Shown here: piece by piece, positions 35,237 to 44,047 of the stretch
How the letters are laid out: every line of letters begins with the position of its first letter
Position numbering within the stretch: the first letter of the stretch is position 1
Translations under genes and position numbers: made by a program
From: JBAWWY01 sp037144355
GTDB taxonomy: Bacteria; Bacillota; Clostridia; Peptostreptococcales; Anaerovoracaceae
NCBI GenBank assembly: GCA_037144355.1
Contig: JBAWWY010000001.1
Span: 310,001 to 374,000, forward strand
DNA: 64,000 nucleotides
Direction: 5' to 3'
Notes under the pieces: generated by a model
What the model was told of the DNA's origin: nothing
What the model saw: the letters and a program-made list of their open reading frames with translations, nothing else
Databases searched by the model: none

Positions 35237-36073
35237 TTAAATCCATCTTTTGGTGGAAAAACCTCTTTCTTTAATTTCATACATTACATCGATATCTTGG
35301 TTTTTCTTAAGTAAAACTCCAATAAAAGGAATCTCTTCCTTTATCTTCTCAATAGGAATTCCCGACAGCAGTAAAGCTTGAAGCCAGTCGAGAAGCTCCG
35401 AAGTGCTTGGCTTTTTTTGTATATCCTTAAGTCCTCTTATCCAATAGAAAGTCTCCATAATCTGAGCAAGAAGCTTTGTTTCAACTTGATCAAAGTGAAC
35501 CTTGATAATCTCTTCCATTCTTTCCGCCGTTGGAAAGTCTATATAGTGGAAAATACATCTCCTAAGGAATGCGTCAGGAAGTTCCTTTTCCGCATTTGAG
35601 GTTATAATTACAATAGGTCTTTGCTTGGTTCTAATTGTTTCCTTTGTCTCATTTATATAAAACTCCATCTTGTCCAGTTCCCATAGAAGGTCATTTGGGA
35701 ACTCCAAATCTGCCTTGTCGATTTCATCTATTAGCAAAACAACCTGTTCCTCGTCCGTAAAAGCTTCTCCCAGTTTGCCCAGCTTGATATATTTTCCAAT
35801 ATCAGCCACATCCCCTTCACCGAATTGACTGTCATAAAGTCTTTGGACTGTGTCGTAAAGATAAAGTCCATCCTGGGCTTTTGTCGTTGACTTGATATTC
35901 CATACTATCAATTTCATATTCAATGCTTCAGAAATTGACTGGGCCAGCATGGTCTTCCCCGTCCCTGGCTCTCCTTTTATGAGCAATGGCTTTTTCAATG
36001 CAATCGAAACATTTACCGCGTGCATCAACTCTTCCGACGCTACATAATCCTTGCTTCCTTTGAATCTATTCAT
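35237..36073 (-). CDS. MoxR family AAA+ ATPase (CoxD-like), 278 aa
   Basis: Walker A IKGEPGTGKTMLAQSI (about 34-49), Walker B VVLLIDEIDKADLEFPNDLLWELD, sensor 1 IVITSNAEKELPDAFLRRC. Short MoxR type without extra domains. It precedes the VWA gene in the same operon, and the two probably act as one remodelling machine. AGAGGATAAAAAA before the ATG. The amidase gene lies upstream by 56 bases in the same direction. Confidence 0.9.
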   Translation of the reverse strand: MNRFKGSKDYVASEELMHAVNVSIALKKPLLIKGEPGTGKTMLAQSISEALNMKLIVWNIKSTTKAQDGLYLYDTVQRLYDSQFGEGDVADIGKYIKLGKLGEAFTDEEQVVLLIDEIDKADLEFPNDLLWELDKMEFYINETKETIRTKQRPIVIITSNAEKELPDAFLRRCIFHYIDFPTAERMEEIIKVHFDQVETKLLAQIMETFYWIRGLKDIQKKPSTSELLDWLQALLLSGIPIEKIKEEIPFIGVLLKKNQDIDVMYEIKERGFSTKRWI

Positions 36074-36104
36074 TTTTTTATCCTCTCTATTTATATAAAT
36101 TTCA

Positions 36105-36140
36105 TTTATTGATTTGTTTATTGATTTGTTTATTGATTTG
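36105..36140. repeat. Three perfect 12-base tandem repeats
   Basis: TTTATTGATTTG occurs three times without interruption across the amidase stop codon and into the spacer before the MoxR gene. Copy-number change would alter only the last codons or the spacer length. Confidence 0.9.
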
Positions 36141-37530
36141 CAACGCTTTCATTTAGTGCAAGCAAAATAGCTCTTGCTGCTGCAACCGCATACTTTTCCC
36201 TGAAGCTGTCTTCCTTCATATATGAAAGATCATAAGAATTTGACAAGAATCCGCCCTCTATTATTATTGCAGGCATAATAGTCTTGTTTAAAACCGCCAG
36301 CTCCGGCATCTGCTTCAATCCCCTGCTTGGCAAACCCAATTCCTTTATAAGTTCAACTTCCAGCAGCTCGGCCATATGCTTGCTCTTGATATTATAATCA
36401 GCTTCGTTTGACTTTGTATAATACAAGAGCTCGATTCCACTGGCATTTCCATTGTCTGAAGAATTGTTGTGAATCCCTATATAGATATCCCCATTGAGAG
36501 AATTTGCCATTGATGGTCTTTCATATAATCCAATAGATGAATCATCAGTCCTGATATCATAGAATTTGACTCCCGCCTTGGTCAGCAGTTCCGAAAGCCT
36601 AGTTGCGACATCTAGGTTTATATCCTTTTCATAAATTGATTCTATGCCGTTTTCAAATCCTATTGCGCCAGTATCCTTTCCTCCGTGTCCTGGATCCAGT
36701 ATAACAAGGATATTCGTCGCCCTCCAGTCAAGAGCTGGAAGCCCATATGGATTGTCTTGATTGCCTTCCTCTTTATAGTTGACTTTAACTGTGATCTCTT
36801 TCTTGTCTTCTGATAAACCGATTAAAACAGGTACCTCTTTATTCAGGTCAAGCACCACTCTAACCTTTTCTGCTTCAAACTGAGAAAATCTCACAGCTTT
36901 GACTATGTCATTGGTATCGTTCATCTTTTGAACGTCAGTGCCAAGCTTTGCCTTATCAATGTCTATTACCACCCTGAGTGGGTCCTTAAGCATGAATTCC
37001 TTATAGTTCGTCAGGTCGTTGTCACCTTTTATGGTCACTATGTATTCTGAATCTTTTCCAGCCATCTTGATATTGTTAATATTAATCAGTGTATTTGCGG
37101 CTTCAGATGTTTTCATCATTACAATCCTATTGTCATTGTCCCATGATACTGCGAGTCCTGCTGCCTCGGCTATGAATCTAAGAGGAATCATAGTTCTATC
37201 CGATATGATTAATGCGGGAACGTCAAGATCCTTTAGAGCACCATCCACAAAAGCCTGATTTGAATCTATTTTAATCTTTATTACGGAAGAATTCATAGTC
37301 ACTGTCACTTCTCTGATTGCGTCATTCCATTCCACCAATGCGCCCATAGCTTCAAATACCGCTCTGGCAGGGACCAAAGTCCTATCGTTTACAATCACTG
37401 CAGGTGGATTTGCCACTATTTCATTTCCATCCAGTCTAAGCCTGACGCTTGTATCATCGGCAAACACTCCCATAATAGATATGCTCATAAGGACTGCAAA
37501 TATAAGCGAAATCTTCGAGATACGAAACAT
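36130..37530 (-). CDS. Secreted N-acetylmuramoyl-L-alanine amidase with copper-amine-oxidase-like and AMIN domains, 466 aa
   Basis: Cleaves the bond between MurNAc and the stem peptide. Signal peptide MFRISKISLIFAVLMSISIMGVFA, then a copper amine oxidase N-terminal-like wall-binding region (about 30-140; VNDRTLVPARAVFEAMGALVEWND and ISDRTMIPLRFIAEAAGLAVSWDND). An AMIN domain follows (about 150-260), then a zinc amidase_3 domain with ILDPGHGGKDTGAIG, YERPSMANSLNGDIYIGIHNNS and AIIIEGGFLSN. The frame opens at 37563, but the ATG at 37528-37530 has GGAGG five bases upstream and gives a clean signal peptide. Followed by the moxR-VWA pair. Confidence 0.92.
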   Translation of the reverse strand: MFRISKISLIFAVLMSISIMGVFADDTSVRLRLDGNEIVANPPAVIVNDRTLVPARAVFEAMGALVEWNDAIREVTVTMNSSVIKIKIDSNQAFVDGALKDLDVPALIISDRTMIPLRFIAEAAGLAVSWDNDNRIVMMKTSEAANTLININNIKMAGKDSEYIVTIKGDNDLTNYKEFMLKDPLRVVIDIDKAKLGTDVQKMNDTNDIVKAVRFSQFEAEKVRVVLDLNKEVPVLIGLSEDKKEITVKVNYKEEGNQDNPYGLPALDWRATNILVILDPGHGGKDTGAIGFENGIESIYEKDINLDVATRLSELLTKAGVKFYDIRTDDSSIGLYERPSMANSLNGDIYIGIHNNSSDNGNASGIELLYYTKSNEADYNIKSKHMAELLEVELIKELGLPSRGLKQMPELAVLNKTIMPAIIIEGGFLSNSYDLSYMKEDSFREKYAVAAARAILLALNESVANQ

Positions 37531-37652
37531 AGTTTCCTCCATGTCAAAATTCATCCTTTTCAATAATATCCCATAAACGAGGGCTTAGCACCCCTTTTCT
37601 TGCAAATGTAACTAAAAAGTAAAATATCTTATCTAAGCTATGGCAAAATACA

Positions 37653-37681
37653 TTGATTATAAATGGGATTTTAGTTATAAT
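37653..37681 (+). promoter_or_regulatory. Promoter of tRNA-Arg
   Basis: TTGATT (37653-37658), 17 bases, TATAAT (37676-37681), 14 bases before the tRNA. Confidence 0.75.
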
Positions 37682-37695
37682 AATCCACGTACACT

Positions 37696-37771
37696 TGGGG
37701 CATTAGCTCAGGGGATAGAGTCGCAGACTTCGAATCTGTCGGTCGGGGGTTCGAATCCCTCATGCCTCACC
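37696..37771 (+). tRNA. tRNA-Arg (anticodon TCG), CCA encoded
   Basis: A complete 76-base cloverleaf: acceptor GGGGCAT/ATGCCTC (one G-U), D arm GCTC/GAGT, anticodon stem GCAGA/TCTGT with loop CTTCGAA (TCG), T arm with TTCGAAT loop, and 3' ACCA in the DNA. It should read CGA and, with tRNA wobble, other CGN codons. Its 3' end is duplicated 295 bases downstream (see 38048). Confidence 0.95.
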
Positions 37772-38069
37772 ATAAAATAAAAGTCCACCTTTTGGTGGGC
37801 TTTTATTTTATTAATGCCTATAAGGGATTCGAACCCGAAAGGGCAGAGAGCGTTTAACACTTGTCTTCATTCATAATAAACTTGTATGAATGTTAGAAAT
37901 TGTAATGCAAACAGCATACAATCTTTAAGCACCATATAATAAGGATTGGAGTTGCTGTATTGCATAAAAAGCATCGCGGATGCTTTTTAGTGAGCTGGGC
38001 TTAGCCCTGTGCTTTGGCTAAGCCGGCGGACACGCAAGTGGATGCAAAATCCCTCATGCCTCACCATAA
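37753..38069. mobile_element. Probable integration scar: tRNA-Arg 3' end duplicated, 22-base direct repeats
   Basis: A 22-base segment of the tRNA (37753-37774, ending in CCTCACCATAA) recurs exactly at 38048-38069. The 273 bases between hold no gene. They contain an inverted copy of the T-arm (GGGATTCGAACCC at 37823-37835), a perfect 10-base hairpin AAAAAGCATC-gcg-GATGCTTTTT (37966-37988) and a second hairpin GGCTTAGCC/GGCTAAGCC (37998-38024). Duplication of a tRNA 3' end is the usual mark of tyrosine-integrase insertion; here the cargo and integrase are gone, or the repeat is a solo att remnant. The repeat is seen; the history is inferred. Confidence 0.6.
37774..37811 (+). terminator. Intrinsic terminator after tRNA-Arg
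   Basis: AAAAGTCCACC (37778-37788) and GGTGGGCTTTT (37793-37803) with a TTTT loop, followed by ATTTTATT. Confidence 0.8.
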
Positions 38070-38070
38070 G

Positions 38071-38104
38071 AAAACCCTACAACTATTACGTTGTAGGGTT
38101 TTGT
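38071..38104. terminator. Hairpin terminator beyond the tRNA 3' repeat
   Basis: Perfect 13-base arms AAAACCCTACAAC (38071-38083) and GTTGTAGGGTTTT (38090-38102) around TATTAC. Its A/T-rich ends allow termination in either direction, including from the convergent nfn operon. Confidence 0.75.
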
Positions 38105-38134
38105 TATTTAATTGCTTTTTAATGAATTTTGCTC

Positions 38135-38156
38135 TTGGGACATTATTGGGACATTA
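38135..38156 (+). repeat. Tandem 11-base repeats TTGGGACATTA, integrase-arm-like
   Basis: Two exact head-to-tail copies (38135-38145, 38146-38156). Short tandem GGGACA-type repeats just outside an att core resemble arm-type sites of tyrosine integrases of Gram-positive phages and conjugative elements. Placed 66 bases beyond the duplicated tRNA end, they support the scar reading. From 38157 to 38248 I see nothing else. Confidence 0.45.
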
Positions 38157-38248
38157 TTGCTTTTTTAAGACTGTTTTTTAGTCACTTTATTATGGATTAT
38201 AATGTTAATCAAGTAAAGAAGGAGCTTGATCAAAACCTTATCTGCTTA

Positions 38249-39658
38249 TTATATTGCTACTTGTATTATGTTATTTTTAAGGCATTTGTCGATACTGTCA
38301 GCGGCATTCTTTCCTGCGCCCATGGCAAGAATAACTGTTGCTGCCCCAGTTACAGCATCACCACCGGCAAATATTCTTTTATTGCTTGTTGTACCGGTCT
38401 CTTCATTAGCTCCAATTCCACCTTTTAGGTTTGGGTCCAAACTCGACGTAGTATCAAGAATCAGTTTATTAAGTCTGGTTCCAATTGCTATAATAACCGT
38501 ATCAACATCCAAAACAAAATTCGAGCCTTCCTTTTCAATTGGGCGACGTCGGCCTGATGAATCCGGCTCCCCAAGTTGCATCTGAACGCACTCCAGACCG
38601 CATACATGGGAATTTTCCAAGCCTTCAATGGCAACGGGGTTTGTAAGAATTTGAAACTTAATGCCTTCTTCTATTGCATGATGAATTTCCTCATTTCGGG
38701 CAGGGATTTCATCCATTGAGCGGCGATAGACAATATAAACCTCTTCGGCTCCCATGCGTTTTGCACATCGAGCTGCATCCATTGCCACATTTCCACCTCC
38801 AATAACTGCCACACGTTTTGAAAACTGTATGGGAGTATCATATTCTGGCTTATATGCCTTCATCAAATTAATACGAGTTAAATATTCATTTGCTGAGTAA
38901 ACACCTAGTAGGTTTTCACCAGGAATATCCATGAATTGAGGAAGCCCGGCCCCTGTTCCAACAAATACAGCCTCATATTTATCCTCGAATAATTCATCTA
39001 TAGTCATGGACATACCTACAACTACATTGTTAATAAACTTTACACCTCTGGCTTCTAATTTTGATACTTCATCAGCCACAATAGCCTTTGGCAGCCTGAA
39101 TTCTGGAATGCCATAAGCCAAAACTCCACCTTCCTTGTGAAGGCTTTCAAACACAGTAACCATGTATCCCTTTGAAATTAAATCGCCTGCACAAGCAAGA
39201 CTAGCGGGACCTGAACCGACTACTGCAACTTGATGTCCATTATCATCTACCTTTTCAATTTCTTCATCGTAGAAGTTTATTCTATGCCAGTCAGCTACAA
39301 ACCGCTCAAGCCTTCCAATGGCCACAGGCTCGCCTTTAGTTCCATACACGCACTCGCCTTCACATTGATTTTCTTGTGGACATACTCGACCACAAATAGC
39401 TGGCAATGAATTTGTAGAAGTGATTATCTGATATGCTTCTTCGAATTGACCTCCAGCAACCTTTGCTATGAATTCTGGAATCTTGACCTTTACAGGACAT
39501 CCTTTTGTACAAGGTTTCTTTCGGCACTGTAAGCATCTCATTGCTTCATTTATTGCCATATCTGACGTATATCCAGTAGAAACTTCTTTGAAATTTTTAT
39601 TGCGTATCATTGGATCTTGTTCAGGCATGGGGTTTTTTTCCCTAATCAAATTAATCAT
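38249..39658 (-). CDS. nfnB: NfnB-like/GltD-family FAD-NAD(P) oxidoreductase subunit, 469 aa
   Basis: An N-terminal cysteine-rich domain for two [4Fe-4S] clusters (CLQCRKKPCTKGCPVKVKIPEFI and CGRVCPQENQCEGECVYG) precedes two Rossmann motifs, VAVVGSGPASLACAGDL (FAD) and VAVIGGGNVAMDAARCAKRMGAEEVYIVYRR (NADPH), and a C-terminal FAD site RIFAGGDAVTGAATVILAMGAGKNAA. Alone it could be the glutamate synthase small subunit, but no gltB large subunit is present. It overlaps an NfnA gene by eight bases, so NADH-dependent reduced ferredoxin:NADP+ oxidoreductase is the better reading. ATG 39656-39658 chosen because an upstream GTG overlaps the GGAGG. Last gene of the PFOR operon. Confidence 0.9.
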   Translation of the reverse strand: MINLIREKNPMPEQDPMIRNKNFKEVSTGYTSDMAINEAMRCLQCRKKPCTKGCPVKVKIPEFIAKVAGGQFEEAYQIITSTNSLPAICGRVCPQENQCEGECVYGTKGEPVAIGRLERFVADWHRINFYDEEIEKVDDNGHQVAVVGSGPASLACAGDLISKGYMVTVFESLHKEGGVLAYGIPEFRLPKAIVADEVSKLEARGVKFINNVVVGMSMTIDELFEDKYEAVFVGTGAGLPQFMDIPGENLLGVYSANEYLTRINLMKAYKPEYDTPIQFSKRVAVIGGGNVAMDAARCAKRMGAEEVYIVYRRSMDEIPARNEEIHHAIEEGIKFQILTNPVAIEGLENSHVCGLECVQMQLGEPDSSGRRRPIEKEGSNFVLDVDTVIIAIGTRLNKLILDTTSSLDPNLKGGIGANEETGTTSNKRIFAGGDAVTGAATVILAMGAGKNAADSIDKCLKNNIIQVAI

Positions 39659-40499
39659 GGTTGCGAGCACCTCCTGTCAATCGGCATATATGTACTTTAT
39701 CTTCTTTTTCCTGCTGCTTATAGAAAGAATTGCGCTGAATAAGTTCTTCCCAATTTACAAGTTGTCCATCAAACTCAGGGCCATCCACACAAACAAATTT
39801 GCTCTCTCCTCCCAAAATTACGCGACATCCACCGCACATGCCAGTTCCATCAACCATATAAGCGGTTAGAGAAACAACTGTCTTAATTCCATAAGGCTTT
39901 GTAAGCTCACAAATAAATTTCATCATTATGGGAGGACCAACTACAACAATTTCATCATATTTGTTTCCCAACTCAATAAGCTCTTTCAATTTGTCTGTTG
40001 TAAATCCTTTTTGGCCATAAGATCCATCATCGGTGGTAATATAAAGGTTGGTTGTTCCTGCACGGAATTCATCCTCCAAAATTACGAAGTCTTTCGTCTG
40101 AAAACCTGCAATCATGTCAACCTTAATACCTGCATCATGCATTCCCTTTGCTAATGGATATGCCAAGGCATTTCCCGTACCGCCCCCCACGACTGCAACT
40201 CTTTTTAAACCATCAATTTTAATTGGTTTCCCAAGTGGCCCAACGACATCGGCTAAGGTATCTCCTACTTCAAACTGATCAAGCAATAAAGTTGTTTTAC
40301 CTACCGCCTGATAAATAATCTCTATTGTTCCTTTTTTAGAATTATATCCCGCCATTGTAAGTGGAATTCTTTCACCATATTCATCAGTACGCAGTATAAT
40401 AAATTGTCCTGGCTTTGCTTTTCTTGACACAAAAGGTGCTTCTATTTCAAGCCATGTAATAGTTGAATTTAGACTTCGTTTACCAACAATCTTATGCAT
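39651..40499 (-). CDS. nfnA: NfnA-like sulfide dehydrogenase/PyrK-family subunit, 282 aa
   Basis: Ferredoxin-reductase fold with FAD motif RIPLTMAGYN (about 44-53), NAD-binding VAVVGGGTGNALAYPLAKG, and a [2Fe-2S] site DGTGMCGGCRVILGGESKFVCVDGPEFDG. In NfnAB this subunit uses NADH and partners NfnB to link NADH, NADPH and ferredoxin by flavin-based bifurcation. The upstream frame is longer (40592), but the ATG at 40497-40499 has GGGGG eight bases ahead and starts one base after the PFOR stop codon. Tight packing with PFOR suggests that pyruvate-derived reduced ferredoxin is turned into NADPH. Confidence 0.9.
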   Translation of the reverse strand: MHKIVGKRSLNSTITWLEIEAPFVSRKAKPGQFIILRTDEYGERIPLTMAGYNSKKGTIEIIYQAVGKTTLLLDQFEVGDTLADVVGPLGKPIKIDGLKRVAVVGGGTGNALAYPLAKGMHDAGIKVDMIAGFQTKDFVILEDEFRAGTTNLYITTDDGSYGQKGFTTDKLKELIELGNKYDEIVVVGPPIMMKFICELTKPYGIKTVVSLTAYMVDGTGMCGGCRVILGGESKFVCVDGPEFDGQLVNWEELIQRNSFYKQQEKEDKVHICRLTGGARNHD

Positions 40500-40500
40500 G

Positions 40501-43500
40501 TTAATATCCCCCTGTTTCTTTAGATGCCAGGCTTTTCTGCTGCTTTGCAAGAGCATTGTATCTGTCTTTAGCCAGATCTTCTGCCTCTGCAAATAATTCC
40601 CTTGCTCTTTCTGGAAATTTTAGGGTTAGCGAGGTATAACGACTTTCTCCCATTATAAAATCCTGGTAACTTTCAGTGGGGGCTGGACTGTCCAATGAAA
40701 GGGGATTCTTTCCATCTGCTGTTAGTTCAGGATTATATCTGAGCAAGTTCCAGTACCCCGCACGAACAGCTTTTTTCATTTCAAGCATAGACTTGTTCAT
40801 TCCCGCATTAACACCATGACTAATGCAAGGAGCATATGCAATAATCAATGAAGGTCCATTAAAGTTTTCTGCTTCTCTTATTGCTTTCAAAGTTTGCTCT
40901 GGATTTGCTCCCATTGCAACCTGTGCTACATAGACATATCCATATGAAATTGCCATTTGTGCAAGATTCTTTTTTCGTATAGCCTTACCATTGGAAGCGA
41001 ACTGTGCAACAGCACCTACCGGTGTTGCTTTTGAAGCCTGGCCTCCAGTATTTGAATACATTTCAGTATCGAATACTAGGATGTTCACATTTTCTCCGGA
41101 CGCAATAACATGGTCCAATCCCCCATAACCAATGTCATAAGCCCATCCATCCCCGCCAAACATCCAAATTGATGGTTTTATAAGCATATCTGAATTATCC
41201 ACAACATACTTTGAATCTTCATTGTCTAAATTTTCTTTGCAAAGTTCAAGAAGAATTCTTCCCGACTCCTCAGCCTCCTCAACTTGATCCATGCCTTTTA
41301 TCCAAGAGACTGAAGCTTCAGCAAATTTGGGATCTTCTCCAAGCCTTTTAACTACTGATTTCATTTCGTTACGTCGAACCTTCATTGAAATCGCCATGCC
41401 TAAGCCAAATTCAGCATTATCTTCAAATAACGAGCTGGACCAAGCTGGACCTCTACCTTGATTATTTACTGTATAAGGAGTGCTAGGCGCACTGCAACCC
41501 CATATTGACGAACATCCGGTTGCATTTGCAATAAACATTCTATCCCCAAACAATTGAGTAACTAATTTAGCATAAGGAGATTCTCCACAACCTGGGCATG
41601 CTCCTGAGAACTCAAGTAGTGGCTTCTTAAACTGTGACCCCTTCACACTATCAACTTTGAATGGAATCATTTTATCTGTAACATTCTTAACTGCATAGTC
41701 AAAGACCTTTTGAGTCTCCTCAGTTGCTTCTTCAGCTCGAACCATTTCCAAAGCCTTATTTCTTGCTGGACAAACGCTTGCACATGAACCACAACCTGTG
41801 CAATCGAGGGCCGAAATTGCAATTGCAAATAATTTGTCTTCGCAACCCTTCATCTTGACAACTTTTGCTCCAGCAGATTCCGCTTCTTCCTCACTCATTG
41901 CGAATGGACGAATGACACCATGGGGACAGACATATGAGCACCAGTTGCACTGCATACAATTTTCTGGCAACCATTTAGGAACTTCAACTGAAATACCCCG
42001 CTTTTCAAAAGCAGCAGTACCCGCAGGAATAAACCCATCTACTGAATCCATAAATTTCGAAACTGGGATTGAGTCCCCACGCATTGCATTTGTCGGGATA
42101 AGTATTCCATTTATATAATCTATTAGTTCCTTGCTTCGTCCTTCAATAATTTCCTTCTCAAATAGATTTAATGCACTAGCCCAATCGCCAGGGATTTCAA
42201 CTTTATGAATATGTTTTAAACCAGCATCAACTGCTTTTAGATTCATGCTGACAATCTTATCTCCTTTATTGCCATATGTTTTTTTAATGGCATCTTTCAT
42301 ATATACAACTGCTTCATCAATAGGAATAATATTTGTGAGTTGAAAGAATGCTGCTTGAAGAACAGTGTTGGTCCTTCTTGCCCCTAACCCAATCTTCGTG
42401 GAAATGCTTACAGCATCGCAAGTATAAAATTGTATGTTATTCATAGCAATATACTGTTTTGCAGATGCTGGAATATGTTCATTAAGTTCTTTATCACTCC
42501 ATCCACTGTTAAGAAGGAAGCAGCCACCAGGTTTAACATCTTGAACGATATCATATTTTTTTATGTAGGAAGAATTATGACAAGCGACAAAATCTGCCTT
42601 TTTTACATAATATGTAGATTTAATCGGCTTATCTCCAAAACGAAGATGGCTTATTGTAATACCTCCTGACTTTTTGGAGTCATACTGGAAGTAGGCTTGC
42701 ACTTTCTTGTCCGTATGGTCACCGATAATCTTAATACTATTTTTATTTGCCCCAACCGTACCATCAGCACCAATCCCCCAGAACTTGCAAGACATAGTTC
42801 CCTCTGCTGTTGTGTCGGGATTATTTGAAGCTGGTAGTGATAAATGTGTAACATCGTCATTTATTGAAATTGTAAACTGTCTTTTAGGCTGGGCTTCCCA
42901 AAGATTTTCGTAAACAGCCATTATATCTCCTGGTTGAATGTCTTTTGACCCTAGGCCATAACGTCCTCCAGAAATTGTGGCATTTTCAAATAAAGTGCCT
43001 CTCAAAGCCGCCAGAATATCCAGATATAAAGGCTCTCCTATTGATCCTGGTTCTTTAGTTCTATCTAATACAGCGATGCTCTTAACCGTTTCAGGTATAA
43101 GAGGAATAAGATATTTAGGTGAGAACGGGCGGTACAGGCGAACTTTTATAAGCCCAACTTTTTTGCCTTGCCTGTTCAAATAGTCAACAACCTCTTCTGT
43201 TGCATCACAAACTGAACCCATAGCGACAATAATTTCTGTAGCATCAGGCGCACCATAATAGTTGAATGGTCTGTAATCCGTATTAAGCTTCTCATTAACC
43301 TTATTCATATATTCAGCAATAATCCCAATGATTTCTTCATAGTTCTTATTGCTTGACTCTCTGTGTTGGAAAAATGTTTCTGGCTGTTCTGCCGCTCCCT
43401 GGCTATGGGGATGCATTGGATGATTGGCTCTTCGGCGGAATTCTGAAACAGCCTTCCAGTCAACTATTGATTTTAATCCATCATAATCCCATACTTCTAT

Positions 43501-44043
43501 CTTCTGTTGCTCGTGACTTGTTCTGAATCCGTCAAAAAAATGCAGCATAGGAACTTTACCGGCAATTGTGGAAAGATGTGCAACTGCAGCTAAATCCATG
43601 GCTTCCTGTGGATTATTTGAACAAAGCATTGCAAAGCCAGTTGATCGACAACTCATTACATCGGAATGATCTCCAAAAATGGACAATGCGTGAGAAGATA
43701 AAGCTCTCGCGGACACATGCAAAACTGCTGGCGCTTCTTCCCCAGCAAGTTTGTACATATTAGGAATCATTAACAGTAATCCTTGAGAAGCTGTAAATGT
43801 GCTTGCATAAGCGCCTGCCGATAAAGAACCATGTATTGCACCTGCCGCACCTCCTTCTGATTGCATTTCAACAACATGAACTTGTTCTCCAAAGATATTC
43901 TTTCTACCTTCAGAAGCCCATTCATCTATACTTTCAGCCATAATTGAAGATGGCGTTATTGGATAAATCGCCGCAACCTCTGAAAATGCATAGGCTACGT
44001 GTGCGGCCGCGGTATTGCCATCCATTGTTTTTAATATTCTCAT
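40501..44043 (-). CDS. nifJ: Pyruvate:ferredoxin (flavodoxin) oxidoreductase, 1180 aa
   Basis: Single-chain PFOR: pyruvate + CoA + oxidised ferredoxin to acetyl-CoA + CO2 + reduced ferredoxin. Order: domain I (MDGNTAAAHVAYAFSEVAAIYPITPSS), domain II, EKR domain (GIGADGTVGANKNSIKIIGD), two-cluster ferredoxin domain (CMQCNWCSYVCPHGVIRPF; CTGCGSCASVCPARNKALE), CPGCGESPYAKL and the TPP-binding region GDGWAYDIGYGGLDHV...NTGGQASKATPVGAVAQFA. ATG at 44041-44043 is used; the frame extends upstream only through the end of the polyferredoxin gene. Second in the operon polyferredoxin-nifJ-nfnA-nfnB. Confidence 0.96.
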   Translation of the reverse strand: MRILKTMDGNTAAAHVAYAFSEVAAIYPITPSSIMAESIDEWASEGRKNIFGEQVHVVEMQSEGGAAGAIHGSLSAGAYASTFTASQGLLLMIPNMYKLAGEEAPAVLHVSARALSSHALSIFGDHSDVMSCRSTGFAMLCSNNPQEAMDLAAVAHLSTIAGKVPMLHFFDGFRTSHEQQKIEVWDYDGLKSIVDWKAVSEFRRRANHPMHPHSQGAAEQPETFFQHRESSNKNYEEIIGIIAEYMNKVNEKLNTDYRPFNYYGAPDATEIIVAMGSVCDATEEVVDYLNRQGKKVGLIKVRLYRPFSPKYLIPLIPETVKSIAVLDRTKEPGSIGEPLYLDILAALRGTLFENATISGGRYGLGSKDIQPGDIMAVYENLWEAQPKRQFTISINDDVTHLSLPASNNPDTTAEGTMSCKFWGIGADGTVGANKNSIKIIGDHTDKKVQAYFQYDSKKSGGITISHLRFGDKPIKSTYYVKKADFVACHNSSYIKKYDIVQDVKPGGCFLLNSGWSDKELNEHIPASAKQYIAMNNIQFYTCDAVSISTKIGLGARRTNTVLQAAFFQLTNIIPIDEAVVYMKDAIKKTYGNKGDKIVSMNLKAVDAGLKHIHKVEIPGDWASALNLFEKEIIEGRSKELIDYINGILIPTNAMRGDSIPVSKFMDSVDGFIPAGTAAFEKRGISVEVPKWLPENCMQCNWCSYVCPHGVIRPFAMSEEEAESAGAKVVKMKGCEDKLFAIAISALDCTGCGSCASVCPARNKALEMVRAEEATEETQKVFDYAVKNVTDKMIPFKVDSVKGSQFKKPLLEFSGACPGCGESPYAKLVTQLFGDRMFIANATGCSSIWGCSAPSTPYTVNNQGRGPAWSSSLFEDNAEFGLGMAISMKVRRNEMKSVVKRLGEDPKFAEASVSWIKGMDQVEEAEESGRILLELCKENLDNEDSKYVVDNSDMLIKPSIWMFGGDGWAYDIGYGGLDHVIASGENVNILVFDTEMYSNTGGQASKATPVGAVAQFASNGKAIRKKNLAQMAISYGYVYVAQVAMGANPEQTLKAIREAENFNGPSLIIAYAPCISHGVNAGMNKSMLEMKKAVRAGYWNLLRYNPELTADGKNPLSLDSPAPTESYQDFIMGESRYTSLTLKFPERARELFAEAEDLAKDRYNALAKQQKSLASKETGGY

Positions 44044-44047
44044 AAAA

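Noticed and set aside
36105..36140. Short tandem repeats as the start of a CRISPR array
   Set aside because: Repeats are 12 bases, directly adjacent with no spacers, and no cas genes occur in the window.
38249..39658. Annotation as glutamate synthase small subunit (gltD)
   Set aside because: No large subunit is present and the gene overlaps an NfnA homologue, so NfnB is the better assignment.
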